Shown piece after piece: positions 55,966-64,000 of a stretch of 64,000 bases of DNA. Position 1 is the stretch's first letter; the number at the start of each line of letters is the position of its first letter. The notes beneath the pieces were generated by a model. The model saw only the letters and a program-made list of their open reading frames with translations, ran no database searches and was not told the DNA's origin. This stretch comes from Halomonas sp. TA22 (GTDB taxonomy: Bacteria > Pseudomonadota > Gammaproteobacteria > Pseudomonadales > Halomonadaceae): the NCBI RefSeq assembly GCF_013009075.1, contig NZ_CP053108.1:2870517-2934516 (forward strand), given 5' to 3'. The translations under genes were made by a program, and so were the position numbers.

Positions 55966-57531
55966 TCATGGCTGCGAATGAAGGATCACGCCATCCTGCG
56001 GGGTGATCTCAGCCTGGGTGCCCTGAGACCAGGTCCCTGGAAAGCGCTCGAAAAAAGCCCTGACGAACTGTTCGCCCTGCGGGTCGCCCCAATAGCCGGT
56101 GGGCATCGATGGGAAGGGCCGCGTGCAAACCAATTCGCCCGGCTCACCCCGCAGGGGATGGCCCGCGTCATCGAATACCTCCACGGCCATCCCTAGTCCC
56201 CGGCCCTGAATTTCGCCACGATGAACCGGTCGCATCGGGCAGCCCAGCGCAAGGCTCGCGCCAGCAGCACTATCGGCCGACAAAGTGGCGAAGTGCAGCT
56301 CTTTCTTGATATTGCGATAGACATAGTCGAAGGAGTCGGCAGAATACGGCCCCGTCGCGAGCAGAAGCCGTAGCGGGGAGAGGTCGCGTTCATGACATGG
56401 ATGCAGCTTCGCCTCTTCCCACTCGATGAGCTGGCAAGCTTCGATGGCGAGAACCGTGACCCCTTCGTTAGCGACGATATCCCACACGGCATGCCGTGCG
56501 CTTGACGTTGTACCATCTTCGAAGGAGTCGAAAAGCACCAGACTTGCACCACTCGCCAGGGCGGAGAGCTGCCAATGCCATGTCATCGAGCCGCAGGGGG
56601 TGTAAGCGAATAGTCTGTCCCGTTGCTGAAGGTCGTGATGAAGTCGTTGCTCCTTGAGGTGTTGCAGCAAGGTGCCCCCGGCGCTGTGAATCAGGGTACG
56701 GTTTATGCCCGTGCTGTCGGTAAGGCACTCGAGGCGGTAAGGATGATCGAAAGGGTGGGGGGCGAAGGAGAGCTCCTCCGCGGGATTGTTGAGATAGTCG
56801 ATCCAAGCCACTGCCTTTGCGATGCCATGCGTGTCGGGTTCGCTACCTGAACGAGAAAAAAGCACCATCTGATTGAGCGATTCGACATGCTCGCAGATTG
56901 ACAGCAGCTGCGACCAAGCAGTGTGGGTCTCGTTACCTGGAGACTGACCATCGCTTGCGAACAGGACCTTGGGCTCGATCTCGTTGAGCCACTCGATGAG
57001 CGGCTCCGTATGAAGATCTAGTGGGCAGGAGCACCAGATGGCGCCGATGCTCGCTGTGGCGAGTAGCCCAATGACTGCGTGTTCGCTCGTGGGCGTCATG
57101 CCGACCACACGATCGCCAGGCTCCACGCCCCCTTGCAGCAGGGAGTGAGCGGCGCGAGCTACCTGTGAATAGAGCTCGGCATAGCTGATCTGGTACCGGT
57201 TCAATCTGTGGTCGTAGAGGATCAACGCGGGATGCTCATCGCATCGCCATAGTAGATTGGCCGTCATGTTGAGACGTGCCTGGGGGAGCCAGCGTGCACC
57301 GGGCATGTCGTCGGGGTGCTCGAGGATCGTCTCGCCCTTGGCCTCGGCGATGATATTGGCCTCATCCCAGAATAGCGACCAGAAACGTTCCAGGTTCGCC
57401 ACACTCCACTCATGAAGTTCCGAGTAGTGCTCAAGCGACAGCGCGTATCGCTCATTGACACGTTGCATCAACGCATTCATCTGGCTCGACTCGATGGCGG
57501 TTTGGCTGGGATGCCAGAGTGCCTCGGGCAT
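55966..57531 (-). CDS. Degenerate, C-terminally truncated acetoacetyl-CoA synthetase-like protein
   Basis: A 521-residue member of the acyl-CoA synthetase (ANL) superfamily most similar to acetoacetate-CoA ligase, which normally has about 650 residues. The N-terminal part is intact in outline (LSLEHYSELHEWSVANLERFWSLFWD). The ATP-binding loop, normally SSGTTGLPK, reads TDSTGINRT, so the glycines and lysine are lost. The later GGTD motif reads ADSA. The reading stops at VILHSQP, before the C-terminal domain that carries the catalytic lysine. It cannot be a normal ligase. The ATG at 57531 follows GGAGGAG. It may be a decaying gene or a repurposed protein. Confidence 0.75.
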   Translation of the reverse strand: MPEALWHPSQTAIESSQMNALMQRVNERYALSLEHYSELHEWSVANLERFWSLFWDEANIIAEAKGETILEHPDDMPGARWLPQARLNMTANLLWRCDEHPALILYDHRLNRYQISYAELYSQVARAAHSLLQGGVEPGDRVVGMTPTSEHAVIGLLATASIGAIWCSCPLDLHTEPLIEWLNEIEPKVLFASDGQSPGNETHTAWSQLLSICEHVESLNQMVLFSRSGSEPDTHGIAKAVAWIDYLNNPAEELSFAPHPFDHPYRLECLTDSTGINRTLIHSAGGTLLQHLKEQRLHHDLQQRDRLFAYTPCGSMTWHWQLSALASGASLVLFDSFEDGTTSSARHAVWDIVANEGVTVLAIEACQLIEWEEAKLHPCHERDLSPLRLLLATGPYSADSFDYVYRNIKKELHFATLSADSAAGASLALGCPMRPVHRGEIQGRGLGMAVEVFDDAGHPLRGEPGELVCTRPFPSMPTGYWGDPQGEQFVRAFFERFPGTWSQGTQAEITPQDGVILHSQP

Positions 57532-57579
57532 ACCGTCTCCTCCCTGGTGTGTCTTGCCTTGATTCATGCCAAGCGGTCT

Positions 57580-58506
57580 CTAGAGAGTAGCAGTGCTTGG
57601 CCGACGCCGTGCCGTTTCCCCAGCCCCAGCTGCCGTATCGCTCAGCACTTCCTGCAGCGCCTGGGCAGCGACGGATAGTTTGTGATGCCATGGCGTCACC
57701 ACCCCTATCGGACACTCTACGATGGGCTGCTCCAGCGCCACGCACCGAGCGCCCAGCTGCATCATCTGGGCAGCGCACAGGGCCGGCACCGCACTCACGC
57801 CAAGTCCGCTTGCCACCATGTTGCCCACGGTGACCAGCTGGTGGCTCTCGAATGCTACCGGTAGGGGATCTCCCTGGGCCGCCAGCTGCTGCTCCAGCAG
57901 ATGTCGTACCATCGAGGGGCGCTGCAGGGTGATGAAGTCATGCTCGAGCAACGTCGACCAGGCGATGCGCTTGCACTCCGCCAGGGGGGAATCCTTCGCG
58001 ACCAGCGCGACGAAGCGCTCGGTGAACAGTGGGGTGAAGTGCAGCCCGCTCTCCTCGTCAGGTTCGAAGGCGATGCCGAGCTCCACCTGCTGGCGATGCA
58101 CCATGTCGATGACGTGTTCGTTGATGACATCGTGAACGGTCACATTGATGCGCGGATAGCGTTCTCGGAATGCCATCAACACACCGGGAAGAAGATTGCA
58201 GGCAAAGGAGGGCATGGCGGCTATCGCTACGCGACCCAGCTGCAGTGTGAAACGTTGACGCATCGCCTCCTCGGTGTCTTCCCAGTCGGCCAGCAGGCGT
58301 TTGGCGAGGGGCAATAAGGACTCACCCTCGGGCGTCAGGTTCACGCTGCGCGTGGTGCGCATCAGCAGACGCCCTCCCAGCGACTCCTCCAGACCCTTGA
58401 TGGCCAGGCTCAGTGCCGGTTGGGAGAGATGCAGGCGTTCGCACGCCTGTGTGAAACTCAAGGTCTGCGCCACGGCGAGAAAGGCTCTAAGCTGTTTGAC
58501 AGTCAA
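57580..58506 (-). CDS. LysR-family transcriptional regulator, divergent from scoAB
   Basis: A 308-residue LysR regulator. The N-terminal helix-turn-helix (LRAFLAVAQTLSFTQACERLHLSQPALSLAIKGLEESLG) precedes an effector domain from about residue 90. I start it at TTG 58506, with GGAGG eight bases upstream; an ATG 39 bases earlier lies in an AT-rich stretch without a binding site. It is divergent from the scoAB operon and upstream of the degenerate synthetase, so acetoacetate or 3-hydroxybutyrate metabolism is the likely target. Confidence 0.85.
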   Translation of the reverse strand: MTVKQLRAFLAVAQTLSFTQACERLHLSQPALSLAIKGLEESLGGRLLMRTTRSVNLTPEGESLLPLAKRLLADWEDTEEAMRQRFTLQLGRVAIAAMPSFACNLLPGVLMAFRERYPRINVTVHDVINEHVIDMVHRQQVELGIAFEPDEESGLHFTPLFTERFVALVAKDSPLAECKRIAWSTLLEHDFITLQRPSMVRHLLEQQLAAQGDPLPVAFESHQLVTVGNMVASGLGVSAVPALCAAQMMQLGARCVALEQPIVECPIGVVTPWHHKLSVAAQALQEVLSDTAAGAGETARRRPSTATL

Positions 58507-58537
58507 GACGGTTGCCTCCAAGCATGGAAATCTTTTA

Positions 58538-58571
58538 TTTGTCATTATAATTAATTGATAAGAATAACAAA
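58538..58571. promoter_or_regulatory. AT-rich inverted repeat in the lysR-scoA promoter region
   Basis: TTTGTCATT (58538-58546) and AATAACAAA (58563-58571) form an inverted repeat with one mismatch in a very AT-rich stretch. It lies between the divergent LysR and scoA starts and is a candidate binding site for the LysR protein. Confidence 0.4.
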
Positions 58572-58658
58572 CTTAACAAATAGATTAAGACGAACAAGAC
58601 TGGACGATGACCACACACGCATCACACAAGCCATTCACAACACGTCGAGGCGGATGAC

Positions 58659-59357
58659 ATGTCGGGATTCGATAAGCGAGTGAGTACCTACGAAGAGGCC
58701 ATGGAGGGAATCGAGAGCGGTATGACCGTTCTTGCCGGCGGGTTCGGCCTGTGCGGTATCCCTGAAAACTTGATTGCCGAGATCAAGCGGCGCGGGGTCA
58801 AGGACCTCACCGTGGTCTCCAACAACTGTGGCGTCGATGGCTTCGGTCTGGGACTGCTGCTGGAGGATCGCCAGATCAAGAAGATCCTGGCCTCCTACGT
58901 TGGCGAAAACGCCCTGTTCGAGCGTCAGATGCTGGATGACGAAATCGAAGTGGTACTGACGCCACAGGGTACCCTGGCCGAGAAGATGCGTGCTGGCGGC
59001 GCTGGCATCCCGGCCTTCTACACCGCCACCGGCTACGGCACGCCGATTGGAGAGGGCAAGGAGGTGCGTGAGTTCAATGGCCGCCATTATATCCTGGAAG
59101 AGGCGATCACCGGGGACTTCGCCATCGTCAAGGGGTGGAAAGCCGACCGCTACGGCAATGTGGTCTATCGCCATACCGCCCAGAACTTCAACCCCATCGT
59201 CGCCACGGCGGGGCGTATCACGGTGGTCGAGGTGGAAGAGATCGTCGAGCCGGGCGAACTCGAACCGAGCCAAATCCATACGCCCGGCATCTATGTCGAT
59301 CGCATCATCCAGGGCAATTTCGAGAAGCGTATCGAAAAGCGCACGGTTCACAGCTGA
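58659..59357 (+). CDS. scoA: Succinyl-CoA:3-ketoacid CoA transferase subunit A
   Basis: A 232-residue alpha subunit of a family I CoA transferase, which moves CoA from succinyl-CoA to acetoacetate or a similar ketoacid. Features are the start [18 protein letters not shown] near residue 24, [36 protein letters not shown] and the [12 protein letters not shown] region. GAGG lies eight bases before the ATG. It forms an operon with scoB 29 bases downstream. Confidence 0.94.
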   Translation: MSGFDKRVSTYEEAMEGIESGMTVLAGGFGLCGIPENLIAEIKRRGVKDLTVVSNNCGVDGFGLGLLLEDRQIKKILASYVGENALFERQMLDDEIEVVLTPQGTLAEKMRAGGAGIPAFYTATGYGTPIGEGKEVREFNGRHYILEEAITGDFAIVKGWKADRYGNVVYRHTAQNFNPIVATAGRITVVEVEEIVEPGELEPSQIHTPGIYVDRIIQGNFEKRIEKRTVHS

Positions 59358-59386
59358 AAGACACCGATGACAAGAGGCAATCGATA

Positions 59387-60043
59387 ATGGCACTTTCCCG
59401 CGAACAGATGGCTCAGCGCGTCGCGCGCGAGCTGAAGGATGGTTTCTACGTCAACTTGGGCATCGGTATTCCCACACTGGTGGCCAACTACGTGCCCGAT
59501 GGGATAGATGTGATGCTCCAGTCCGAGAATGGCCTGCTTGGGATGGGGCGCTTTCCGACCGAGGAGGAGGTCGATGCGGACATGATCAACGCCGGCAAGC
59601 AGACCGTGACGGCGCGACCCGGTGCAGCGATCTTCTCCTCCGCGGAGTCCTTCGCGATGATCCGAGGCGGTCATGTGGACCTGACCGTGCTTGGCGCCTT
59701 CGAAGTCGATCAGCAGGGCAACATCGCGTCCTGGATGGTACCGGGCAAGCTGATCAAGGGCATGGGCGGCGCCATGGACCTGGTGGCAGGCGCCGACAAT
59801 ATCATCTGCACCATGACCCATGCCTCCAAGCATGGTGAGTCGAAGCTGCTGGAGAAGTGCACGCTGCCATTGACCGGTGCGGGGTGCATCAATCGTGTAT
59901 TGACCGATCTTGCCTATCTCGAGATCGAGAATGGCGCCTTCGTGCTCAAGGAGCGTGCGCCGGGAGTCAGTGTCGACGAGATCATCGCCAAGACGGCGGG
60001 AAAGTTGATCGTCCCGAACCATGTCCCCGAAATCGTCTTCTGA
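59387..60043 (+). CDS. scoB: Succinyl-CoA:3-ketoacid CoA transferase subunit B
   Basis: A 218-residue beta subunit. The catalytic glutamate, which forms the CoA thioester, is Glu47 in the QSENGLLGMG motif. NLGIGIPTLVANYVP at the start and GGAMDLVAGADNIICTMTH are typical. Together with scoA it would activate acetoacetate for thiolysis to acetyl-CoA, for example when 3-hydroxybutyrate or stored polyhydroxybutyrate is consumed. A longer frame upstream is a shadow of scoA. Confidence 0.95.
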   Translation: MALSREQMAQRVARELKDGFYVNLGIGIPTLVANYVPDGIDVMLQSENGLLGMGRFPTEEEVDADMINAGKQTVTARPGAAIFSSAESFAMIRGGHVDLTVLGAFEVDQQGNIASWMVPGKLIKGMGGAMDLVAGADNIICTMTHASKHGESKLLEKCTLPLTGAGCINRVLTDLAYLEIENGAFVLKERAPGVSVDEIIAKTAGKLIVPNHVPEIVF

Positions 60044-60058
60044 AATTGACGATCGACC

Positions 60059-60093
60059 CAAGGGTCTCGCTCAAATGAGAGAGGCCCTTTTAG
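60059..60093 (+). terminator. Probable terminator after scoB
   Basis: AAGGG-CTC-CTC and GAG-GAG-CCCTT form an interrupted stem around AAAT, followed by TTTT. It is imperfect but well placed 16 bases after the scoB stop. Confidence 0.6.
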
Positions 60094-60193
60094 TAGCATC
60101 TGAATTCCCGCGATTGATGAAAAACTGACCATTGTGAGAAGTCACTTGTGCTTCTCAGGCAAGGGCGAGGTTGTGCAGGCGCTTTGCACAGGA

Positions 60194-60216
60194 TTATCCA
60201 CAAGATTTGTGAATAA
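60194..60216. promoter_or_regulatory. Pair of inverted DnaA-box-like sequences
   Basis: TTATCCACA at 60194-60202 is an exact consensus DnaA box, and TGTGAATAA at 60208-60216 is, on the other strand, TTATTCACA, one base from consensus. They face each other with a 5-base spacer in the interval between scoB and the MFS gene. They may be a DnaA-dependent regulatory site. No other origin features are present. Confidence 0.45.
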
Positions 60217-60332
60217 CTTGGAGCCTCTTGAATGACTGTAAATCTCTCATCGGTCAGCTAGTGTGCCGGCTAGACTCATGACGCATCATTCGGGCCAGGG
60301 AGATGCTCCGATGCCACCAAAAAGGAGACTTC

Positions 60333-61634
60333 GTGCGCAGCTTGCCGGCGACTCTTCCCATACTTTTTCTCTGCGAAATCAGCTTTCTGCTTGGGCATGG
60401 CCTGATCATGACCCTGCTTGGTGTGCGCATGTCGCTGGAGGGCTTCCCCTCTCAGATGGCGGGCCTGTTGATGTCGAGCTTCTCGCTGGGGTTCGTGCTG
60501 GGCAGCTATCTGCTCGAGAAGCATATCCGTGCGGTGGGTCATATCCGTGTCTTTGCCGCCTGTGCGGCGCTGCTTGCGGTTACCGCCATGCTGCATGGGT
60601 TATGGGTCAACCCCTGGGCCTGGCTGATATGGCGACTTTTTGGCGGGGTCGCGACGGCTGGCCTACTGATGGTGATGGAGTCGTGGGTATCGGGGGAGTC
60701 AACTAACGACAATCGTGGTCGGGTGCTCGCCTGGTACATGGTGATCTCGACGCTATCGCTGGCCGGCGGGCAGTGGATGCTCAATCTTGCCGACCCCGGC
60801 ACCGCCGTGCTCTTTTCGGTGGCGGGTATCCTGTTTGCGTTGTCGTTGGTGCCACTTTCGATTCATCGCATCCATGGCCCCAGCCGGGCAAGCGATGTCA
60901 CGCCGCAGAAGATCAAGCTGGGTGAACTCTTCAAGCGTGCCCCGGTGGGGTTGGTGGGGGCGTTCACCGCTGGCCTGATGGTGCAGTCGTTTTTCGCCAT
61001 GACGCCTTTCTACGGCCAGGAGATCGGCCTGAGCACCGCTCAGACCGCGCAGTTCATGGCCATTACCACGCTGGTGGCCTTGGCCGCGCAGTGGGGGCTG
61101 GGGCGGCTTTCCGATCACTTCGATCGGCGTAAGGTGATCCTATGCATGGCTGCTACCATGGCAATTTCAGGTGCATTTATCTCGGTGGCGGCGCGGGTCG
61201 ACTTCACGATGCTGATCGTCGTGGCCTGCTTTCATACCGCCATGCTGCATACGCTCTACTCGCTGAGCCTTGCGCATACCAATGACTGGCTGGCGCCCGG
61301 CGAAATCGTCGCCGCTAACGCCAAATTGATGATCTGGTACGGTATCGGCTCGATCATCGGCCCCTTCAGCGCCTCGCTGGTGATGCAGATGGTTGGGCCT
61401 GATGGCCTGTGGCTATTCCTCGGTGCGGCGGCCTTGATGTTGGCGATCTTCGTGCTGATTCGCTTGCGTGGGCATTACGAGGTGCCCGATGAGATAGAGC
61501 AGGAGCCGTTCGTGGCGGTACCGGTAATGGAGACGCCGCACTATCTCAGCGAACTCGACCCGCGCCATGAACCGCAACAGTATGAGCTCGACCTGCAGCT
61601 CGAGCCGTTGGCTTATATCGATAGCGAAGCATGA
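60333..61634 (+). CDS. MFS transporter (YcaD-like)
   Basis: A 433-residue major facilitator with twelve membrane helices. The family segment between helices 2 and 3 reads SFSLGFVLGSYLLEKHIRAVGHIR, and MVMESWVSGESTNDNRGRVLAWYMV is typical of the YcaD group. A cytoplasmic tail of about 45 acidic residues follows. The GTG start at 60333 has AGGAG five bases upstream, better than an ATG 30 bases earlier. Substrate unknown. The upstream region holds two DnaA-box-like sites. Confidence 0.88.
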   Translation: MRSLPATLPILFLCEISFLLGHGLIMTLLGVRMSLEGFPSQMAGLLMSSFSLGFVLGSYLLEKHIRAVGHIRVFAACAALLAVTAMLHGLWVNPWAWLIWRLFGGVATAGLLMVMESWVSGESTNDNRGRVLAWYMVISTLSLAGGQWMLNLADPGTAVLFSVAGILFALSLVPLSIHRIHGPSRASDVTPQKIKLGELFKRAPVGLVGAFTAGLMVQSFFAMTPFYGQEIGLSTAQTAQFMAITTLVALAAQWGLGRLSDHFDRRKVILCMAATMAISGAFISVAARVDFTMLIVVACFHTAMLHTLYSLSLAHTNDWLAPGEIVAANAKLMIWYGIGSIIGPFSASLVMQMVGPDGLWLFLGAAALMLAIFVLIRLRGHYEVPDEIEQEPFVAVPVMETPHYLSELDPRHEPQQYELDLQLEPLAYIDSEA

Positions 61635-61669
61635 GCTTCGCGCTAACCATTCGACCCGAACGGGCTCGT

Positions 61670-62437
61670 TCATGCGATCTTGCAGCGTGTGTGCTGAGGC
61701 AGCAGCAACTCGGCGGCGCGCTCCTGGCTTCCCGGCAGGCAGCGTTGAATCAAGGCCAGACCGCCCAGGTCGATGCGGTGCTCATCGCCATCGGCAAAGA
61801 CATGGCGCTGGGGGCAGGTGGGGTAGTAACGATAGTCGAGTAGATGCGATATGGGAAAGATGCCCTGCTGACGCATATTGTTGCTAAACAAGCCGGCTTG
61901 CTGCAGTCGTTCGTCGAGCTCGGCCATTGCATGTCCCAGCCCCATGCAATCGAAGCCGGCATGGTGCAGCCGTGGCCCCGCAACGGCAAGCCAAGCGGCC
62001 AACGGGTGGGCACGCTCAAGCAATCGATAGGTCTCCCAATCGGGCATTGGCCAGGGGCGACCGCGACACAGCAAATTCTGCCCGCGACAATCCTCGGGAT
62101 GTGCCTGGTTCACCAGCGCCGTGAGACGCTCGAGAGGCGTACGGGTCAGGGTGCCGAGTTGCAGTTCACAGAGCACCAGCCAACTGCCATCGTCGGGAGG
62201 GGAGAGAAGTGTGATCAGCAGGCCGCGGTCGGCCATGGCATGGCGGTCCACACAGCGGTAGCCGAAGTGCTGCAGTGCTGGCAGCAGGGCCGATGTGGAG
62301 AATCGCTCGTGGTTGAGTGTCAGCAGGGCAAGATACTCGGGTGTGCTCTCTACGGGCCAAACCCGCAAGGCACCCAATTCGGGATGCAGATGAATATAGT
62401 CGAGCCATAACTGCTGGAGAAATTCCTGGCGTTGCAT
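61670..62437 (-). CDS. DUF1338-like protein (2-oxoadipate dioxygenase fold), uncertain
   Basis: A 255-residue protein. The start QRQEFLQQLWLDYIHLHPE and the mid-part RPWPMPDWETYRLLERAHPLAAWLAVAG resemble DUF1338 proteins, some of which (HglS) are iron-dependent 2-oxoadipate dioxygenase/decarboxylases of the VOC fold. The usual DHxAxRT metal-binding segment reads LNHERFST here, so the metal site may differ. I take ATG 62437, with GGGAG seven bases upstream, rather than one 69 bases earlier. It is convergent with the MFS gene. The family call is tentative. Confidence 0.45.
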   Translation of the reverse strand: MQRQEFLQQLWLDYIHLHPELGALRVWPVESTPEYLALLTLNHERFSTSALLPALQHFGYRCVDRHAMADRGLLITLLSPPDDGSWLVLCELQLGTLTRTPLERLTALVNQAHPEDCRGQNLLCRGRPWPMPDWETYRLLERAHPLAAWLAVAGPRLHHAGFDCMGLGHAMAELDERLQQAGLFSNNMRQQGIFPISHLLDYRYYPTCPQRHVFADGDEHRIDLGGLALIQRCLPGSQERAAELLLPQHTRCKIA

Positions 62438-62544
62438 GAGCGTGCTCCCCTCGCTATCTACTGCAAGCGTAGTGCGAGGAAATGAGTCGTGCAGGAGAGC
62501 TTTCAACGCCAGAGGAACGCTTGTGACGCTAGCTCAAGGTAGTG

Positions 62545-63369
62545 TCACATTGGCGTCCAGTGACGGTCCTCGTCGGCACGCTTGAGCAGGGAGGCGAGCT
62601 CACCATGGATGTCAGGAGCGCTGGCAATGATGTTCTCGCCATAAAGGTCAACCGGAATGCCCTTGGGGCAGGGGTAAAGATGTCCGGTCCGGGCACCGGC
62701 TTCGCGGGCGATCAGCAACCCAGCGGCGAAATCCCAGGGCGAGACGCTTTCGTAGTAGGCATCGAGACGCCCACAGGCGACGTTGCATAGATCCAGCGCC
62801 GCCGAACCGTTGCGGCGGATATCCTGACAGTGCGCCAGTACCGCTGCCACGCGGCGCATCAATGGGGCGCGCCCATCGCGGCGATAAGGGAAACCAGTCG
62901 CAACCAGGCTACGCGCCAGGCTCTCCGCCTGAGCGACGCGAATTCGCTCGCCATTGAGATAGGCCCCTTCGCCGCGAATCGCGGTAAAGGTTTCGTTCAG
63001 GAAAGGGGCATGCACCACGCCAAGTTGCGTTTTGCCGTTCTCGACCCAGGCGATCGAGACGGCAACATGCGGCAGACCGTGGGCGAAGTTGACGGTACCG
63101 TCGATGGGGTCGATTACCCAGAGCGGTCCTGGCTGGTCGAGAACCTCGCGCTCGGGGGAGAGCTCCTCGGTCAAGCGCGCCTCGCCAGCAAAATGCTCAT
63201 CCAGTTGCTCGGCAATCATGGTGTCGACGGCGACATCGACATCGGTGACGAGCTCACTGCCATGCTTGTAGCGCTGTGAAAAGCGTCGGTCCTGTCGCGC
63301 TTCGACGATATGTTGGCCGGCCTGCTGGGCGATACGCACGGCTATCTCAAGACGATGGGTGAGTTGCAT
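62545..63369 (-). CDS. Inositol-monophosphatase family protein
   Basis: A 274-residue Mg-dependent phosphatase of the IMPase/SuhB/CysQ superfamily. The metal-binding motif WVIDPIDGTVNF has Asp87 and Asp90, preceded by Glu68/Glu69 in LTEELSPE. The second site is SVSPWDFAAGLLIAREAGA. The ATG at 63369 follows AGGAGA. Likely substrates are inositol monophosphate or a related phosphate sugar. SuhB itself is also a ribosome-biogenesis factor; this copy cannot be assigned to one function by sequence alone. Confidence 0.9.
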   Translation of the reverse strand: MQLTHRLEIAVRIAQQAGQHIVEARQDRRFSQRYKHGSELVTDVDVAVDTMIAEQLDEHFAGEARLTEELSPEREVLDQPGPLWVIDPIDGTVNFAHGLPHVAVSIAWVENGKTQLGVVHAPFLNETFTAIRGEGAYLNGERIRVAQAESLARSLVATGFPYRRDGRAPLMRRVAAVLAHCQDIRRNGSAALDLCNVACGRLDAYYESVSPWDFAAGLLIAREAGARTGHLYPCPKGIPVDLYGENIIASAPDIHGELASLLKRADEDRHWTPM

Positions 63370-63503
63370 TGCCTCTCCTTGTCGTTCATCACGCGGGTCA
63401 TGTTGCTTCGCAATAAGCATCAGTCTAACAGGCCATACGGTAACTGACGTCCCGCGGCGAGATTCGTATACTCCCCCTTCACCCACCATAGGATAACCAC
63501 GCC

Positions 63504-63971
63504 ATGCAGGTCTTGAGCGCCGAGCACTACGCCCGCCTTCAACGGCTGGCGCGCCTCTACCAGCAGCGCCATGCCAAGGAGATCAAGCGCCATCCGCGCC
63601 GCAATCCCCATCTGACGGTCGATATGCTCTGCTTTCAGCCGCTGCCCGATGGCCGGCCCGAAAAGGGCGAGCTGGTGGGGGCCTTGCTGACCCCGGTATC
63701 GCTGTCGCTTGCGGTGGTGACGGCCCAGCCCAGGCCGATCCCCTTCCCAGAGCATGAAGGGAGCGAGTGGCTGGTCGGGCTTGCCAATGGCCGTTACCCT
63801 TTCATTCTGGAAACCCTCGGTGAGAGCGAGTGGCTATGGCACTGCTCGCTGCTCGACGATGTGAGCGATATCGACACGCTTCAGGAGGCCAATCGCCTCG
63901 CCCAGCAATTGATCGAGCGTGTCATGAGCGAGCCTGGCCCGTCACCGACCCAGTCCTCGACCGGTCGCTAG
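63504..63971 (+). CDS. HybE-like protein ([NiFe]-hydrogenase assembly chaperone fold)
   Basis: A 155-residue soluble protein. The pattern NPHLTVDMLCFQPLPDG, then GALLTPVSLSLAVV, then LANGRYPFILETLGESEWLWHCSLLDDVSDIDTLQEANRLAQQLIERVM resembles HybE, a chaperone for hydrogenase small subunits, especially the ITPW-like strand and the C-terminal helix. There are no hydrogenase genes in the window, so another role is possible. The ATG at 63504 follows a GGATAACCACGCC stretch. It is divergent from the IMPase gene. Confidence 0.5.
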   Translation: MQVLSAEHYARLQRLARLYQQRHAKEIKRHPRRNPHLTVDMLCFQPLPDGRPEKGELVGALLTPVSLSLAVVTAQPRPIPFPEHEGSEWLVGLANGRYPFILETLGESEWLWHCSLLDDVSDIDTLQEANRLAQQLIERVMSEPGPSPTQSSTGR

Positions 63972-64000
63972 GGCACTGCTGGCCGAGCCAGTGCGTAAGG

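Noticed and set aside
60181-60220. Replication origin suggested by DnaA boxes
   Set aside because: Only two boxes, no AT-rich unwinding region, no GATC cluster and no dnaA, dnaN, gyrB or gidA neighbours.

Overview
The window looks like chromosomal DNA from a halophilic gammaproteobacterium of the Halomonas type. The grounds are a GC-rich genome with strong GGAG ribosome binding sites, two TRAP transporters for organic acids, a caa3-type cytochrome oxidase cluster, and the conserved gammaproteobacterial block thrS-infC-rpmI-rplT-pheS-pheT-ihfA. I see no insertion sequence, phage gene, CRISPR array or rRNA. There is one tRNA, tRNA-Pro(GGG).

Bases 1-20,500 are a sugar-acid catabolic island made of several sub-pathways. 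A leftward block carries a GguC/AraD1 protein, a TRAP transporter, a GlcD/D-2-hydroxyglutarate-dehydrogenase-like flavoprotein and a XylX-type 2-keto-3-deoxy-pentonate dehydratase. A rightward block carries an SDR, the PdxA2/DtnK pair expected for D-threonate, a second TRAP transporter, an Ldh-family reductase and a NanR-like GntR regulator. A second leftward block (SDR, FAH hydrolase, UxaA-type dehydratase) fits L-fuconate-like 6-deoxy aldonates. A divergent XylD-type pentonate dehydratase closes the island. GGTATG-type repeats with 9-bp spacing, resembling the GGTATA repeats bound by E. coli NanR, occur at several of the island's promoters, so the NanR-like protein probably controls them together.

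Bases 20,600-23,400 hold small genes, the tRNA with its terminator and a diverged inverted copy of that terminator, and a CidA/LrgB pair. Bases 23,500-31,400 encode cytochrome c oxidase (coxB, coxA, ctaG, coxC), its assembly factors (SURF1, an Sco-like protein) and heme O/A synthesis (ctaB, ctaA). A small DUF2909 gene lies head-to-head with SURF1, and the two start codons overlap. A SLC13-type anion transporter, a DUF2489 protein and an OmpA-type lipoprotein follow.

Bases 35,200-42,450 are the translation operon. The thrS leader carries a hairpin whose 7-nt loop copies a tRNA-Thr(GGU) anticodon loop, and infC appears to start at AUC. Bases 42,470-52,750 include a flavodoxin, ppnN, and glycine cleavage genes split into leftward gcvH-gcvP and rightward gcvT, with a sodium:alanine/glycine symporter between. 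Bases 52,880-64,000 hold envelope genes (glycosyltransferase, LysM/LytM lipoprotein, acyltransferase), a truncated and degenerate acetoacetyl-CoA synthetase-like gene, a LysR regulator divergent from CoA transferase genes scoAB, an MFS transporter, a DUF1338-like protein, an inositol-monophosphatase-family enzyme and an orphan HybE-like protein.
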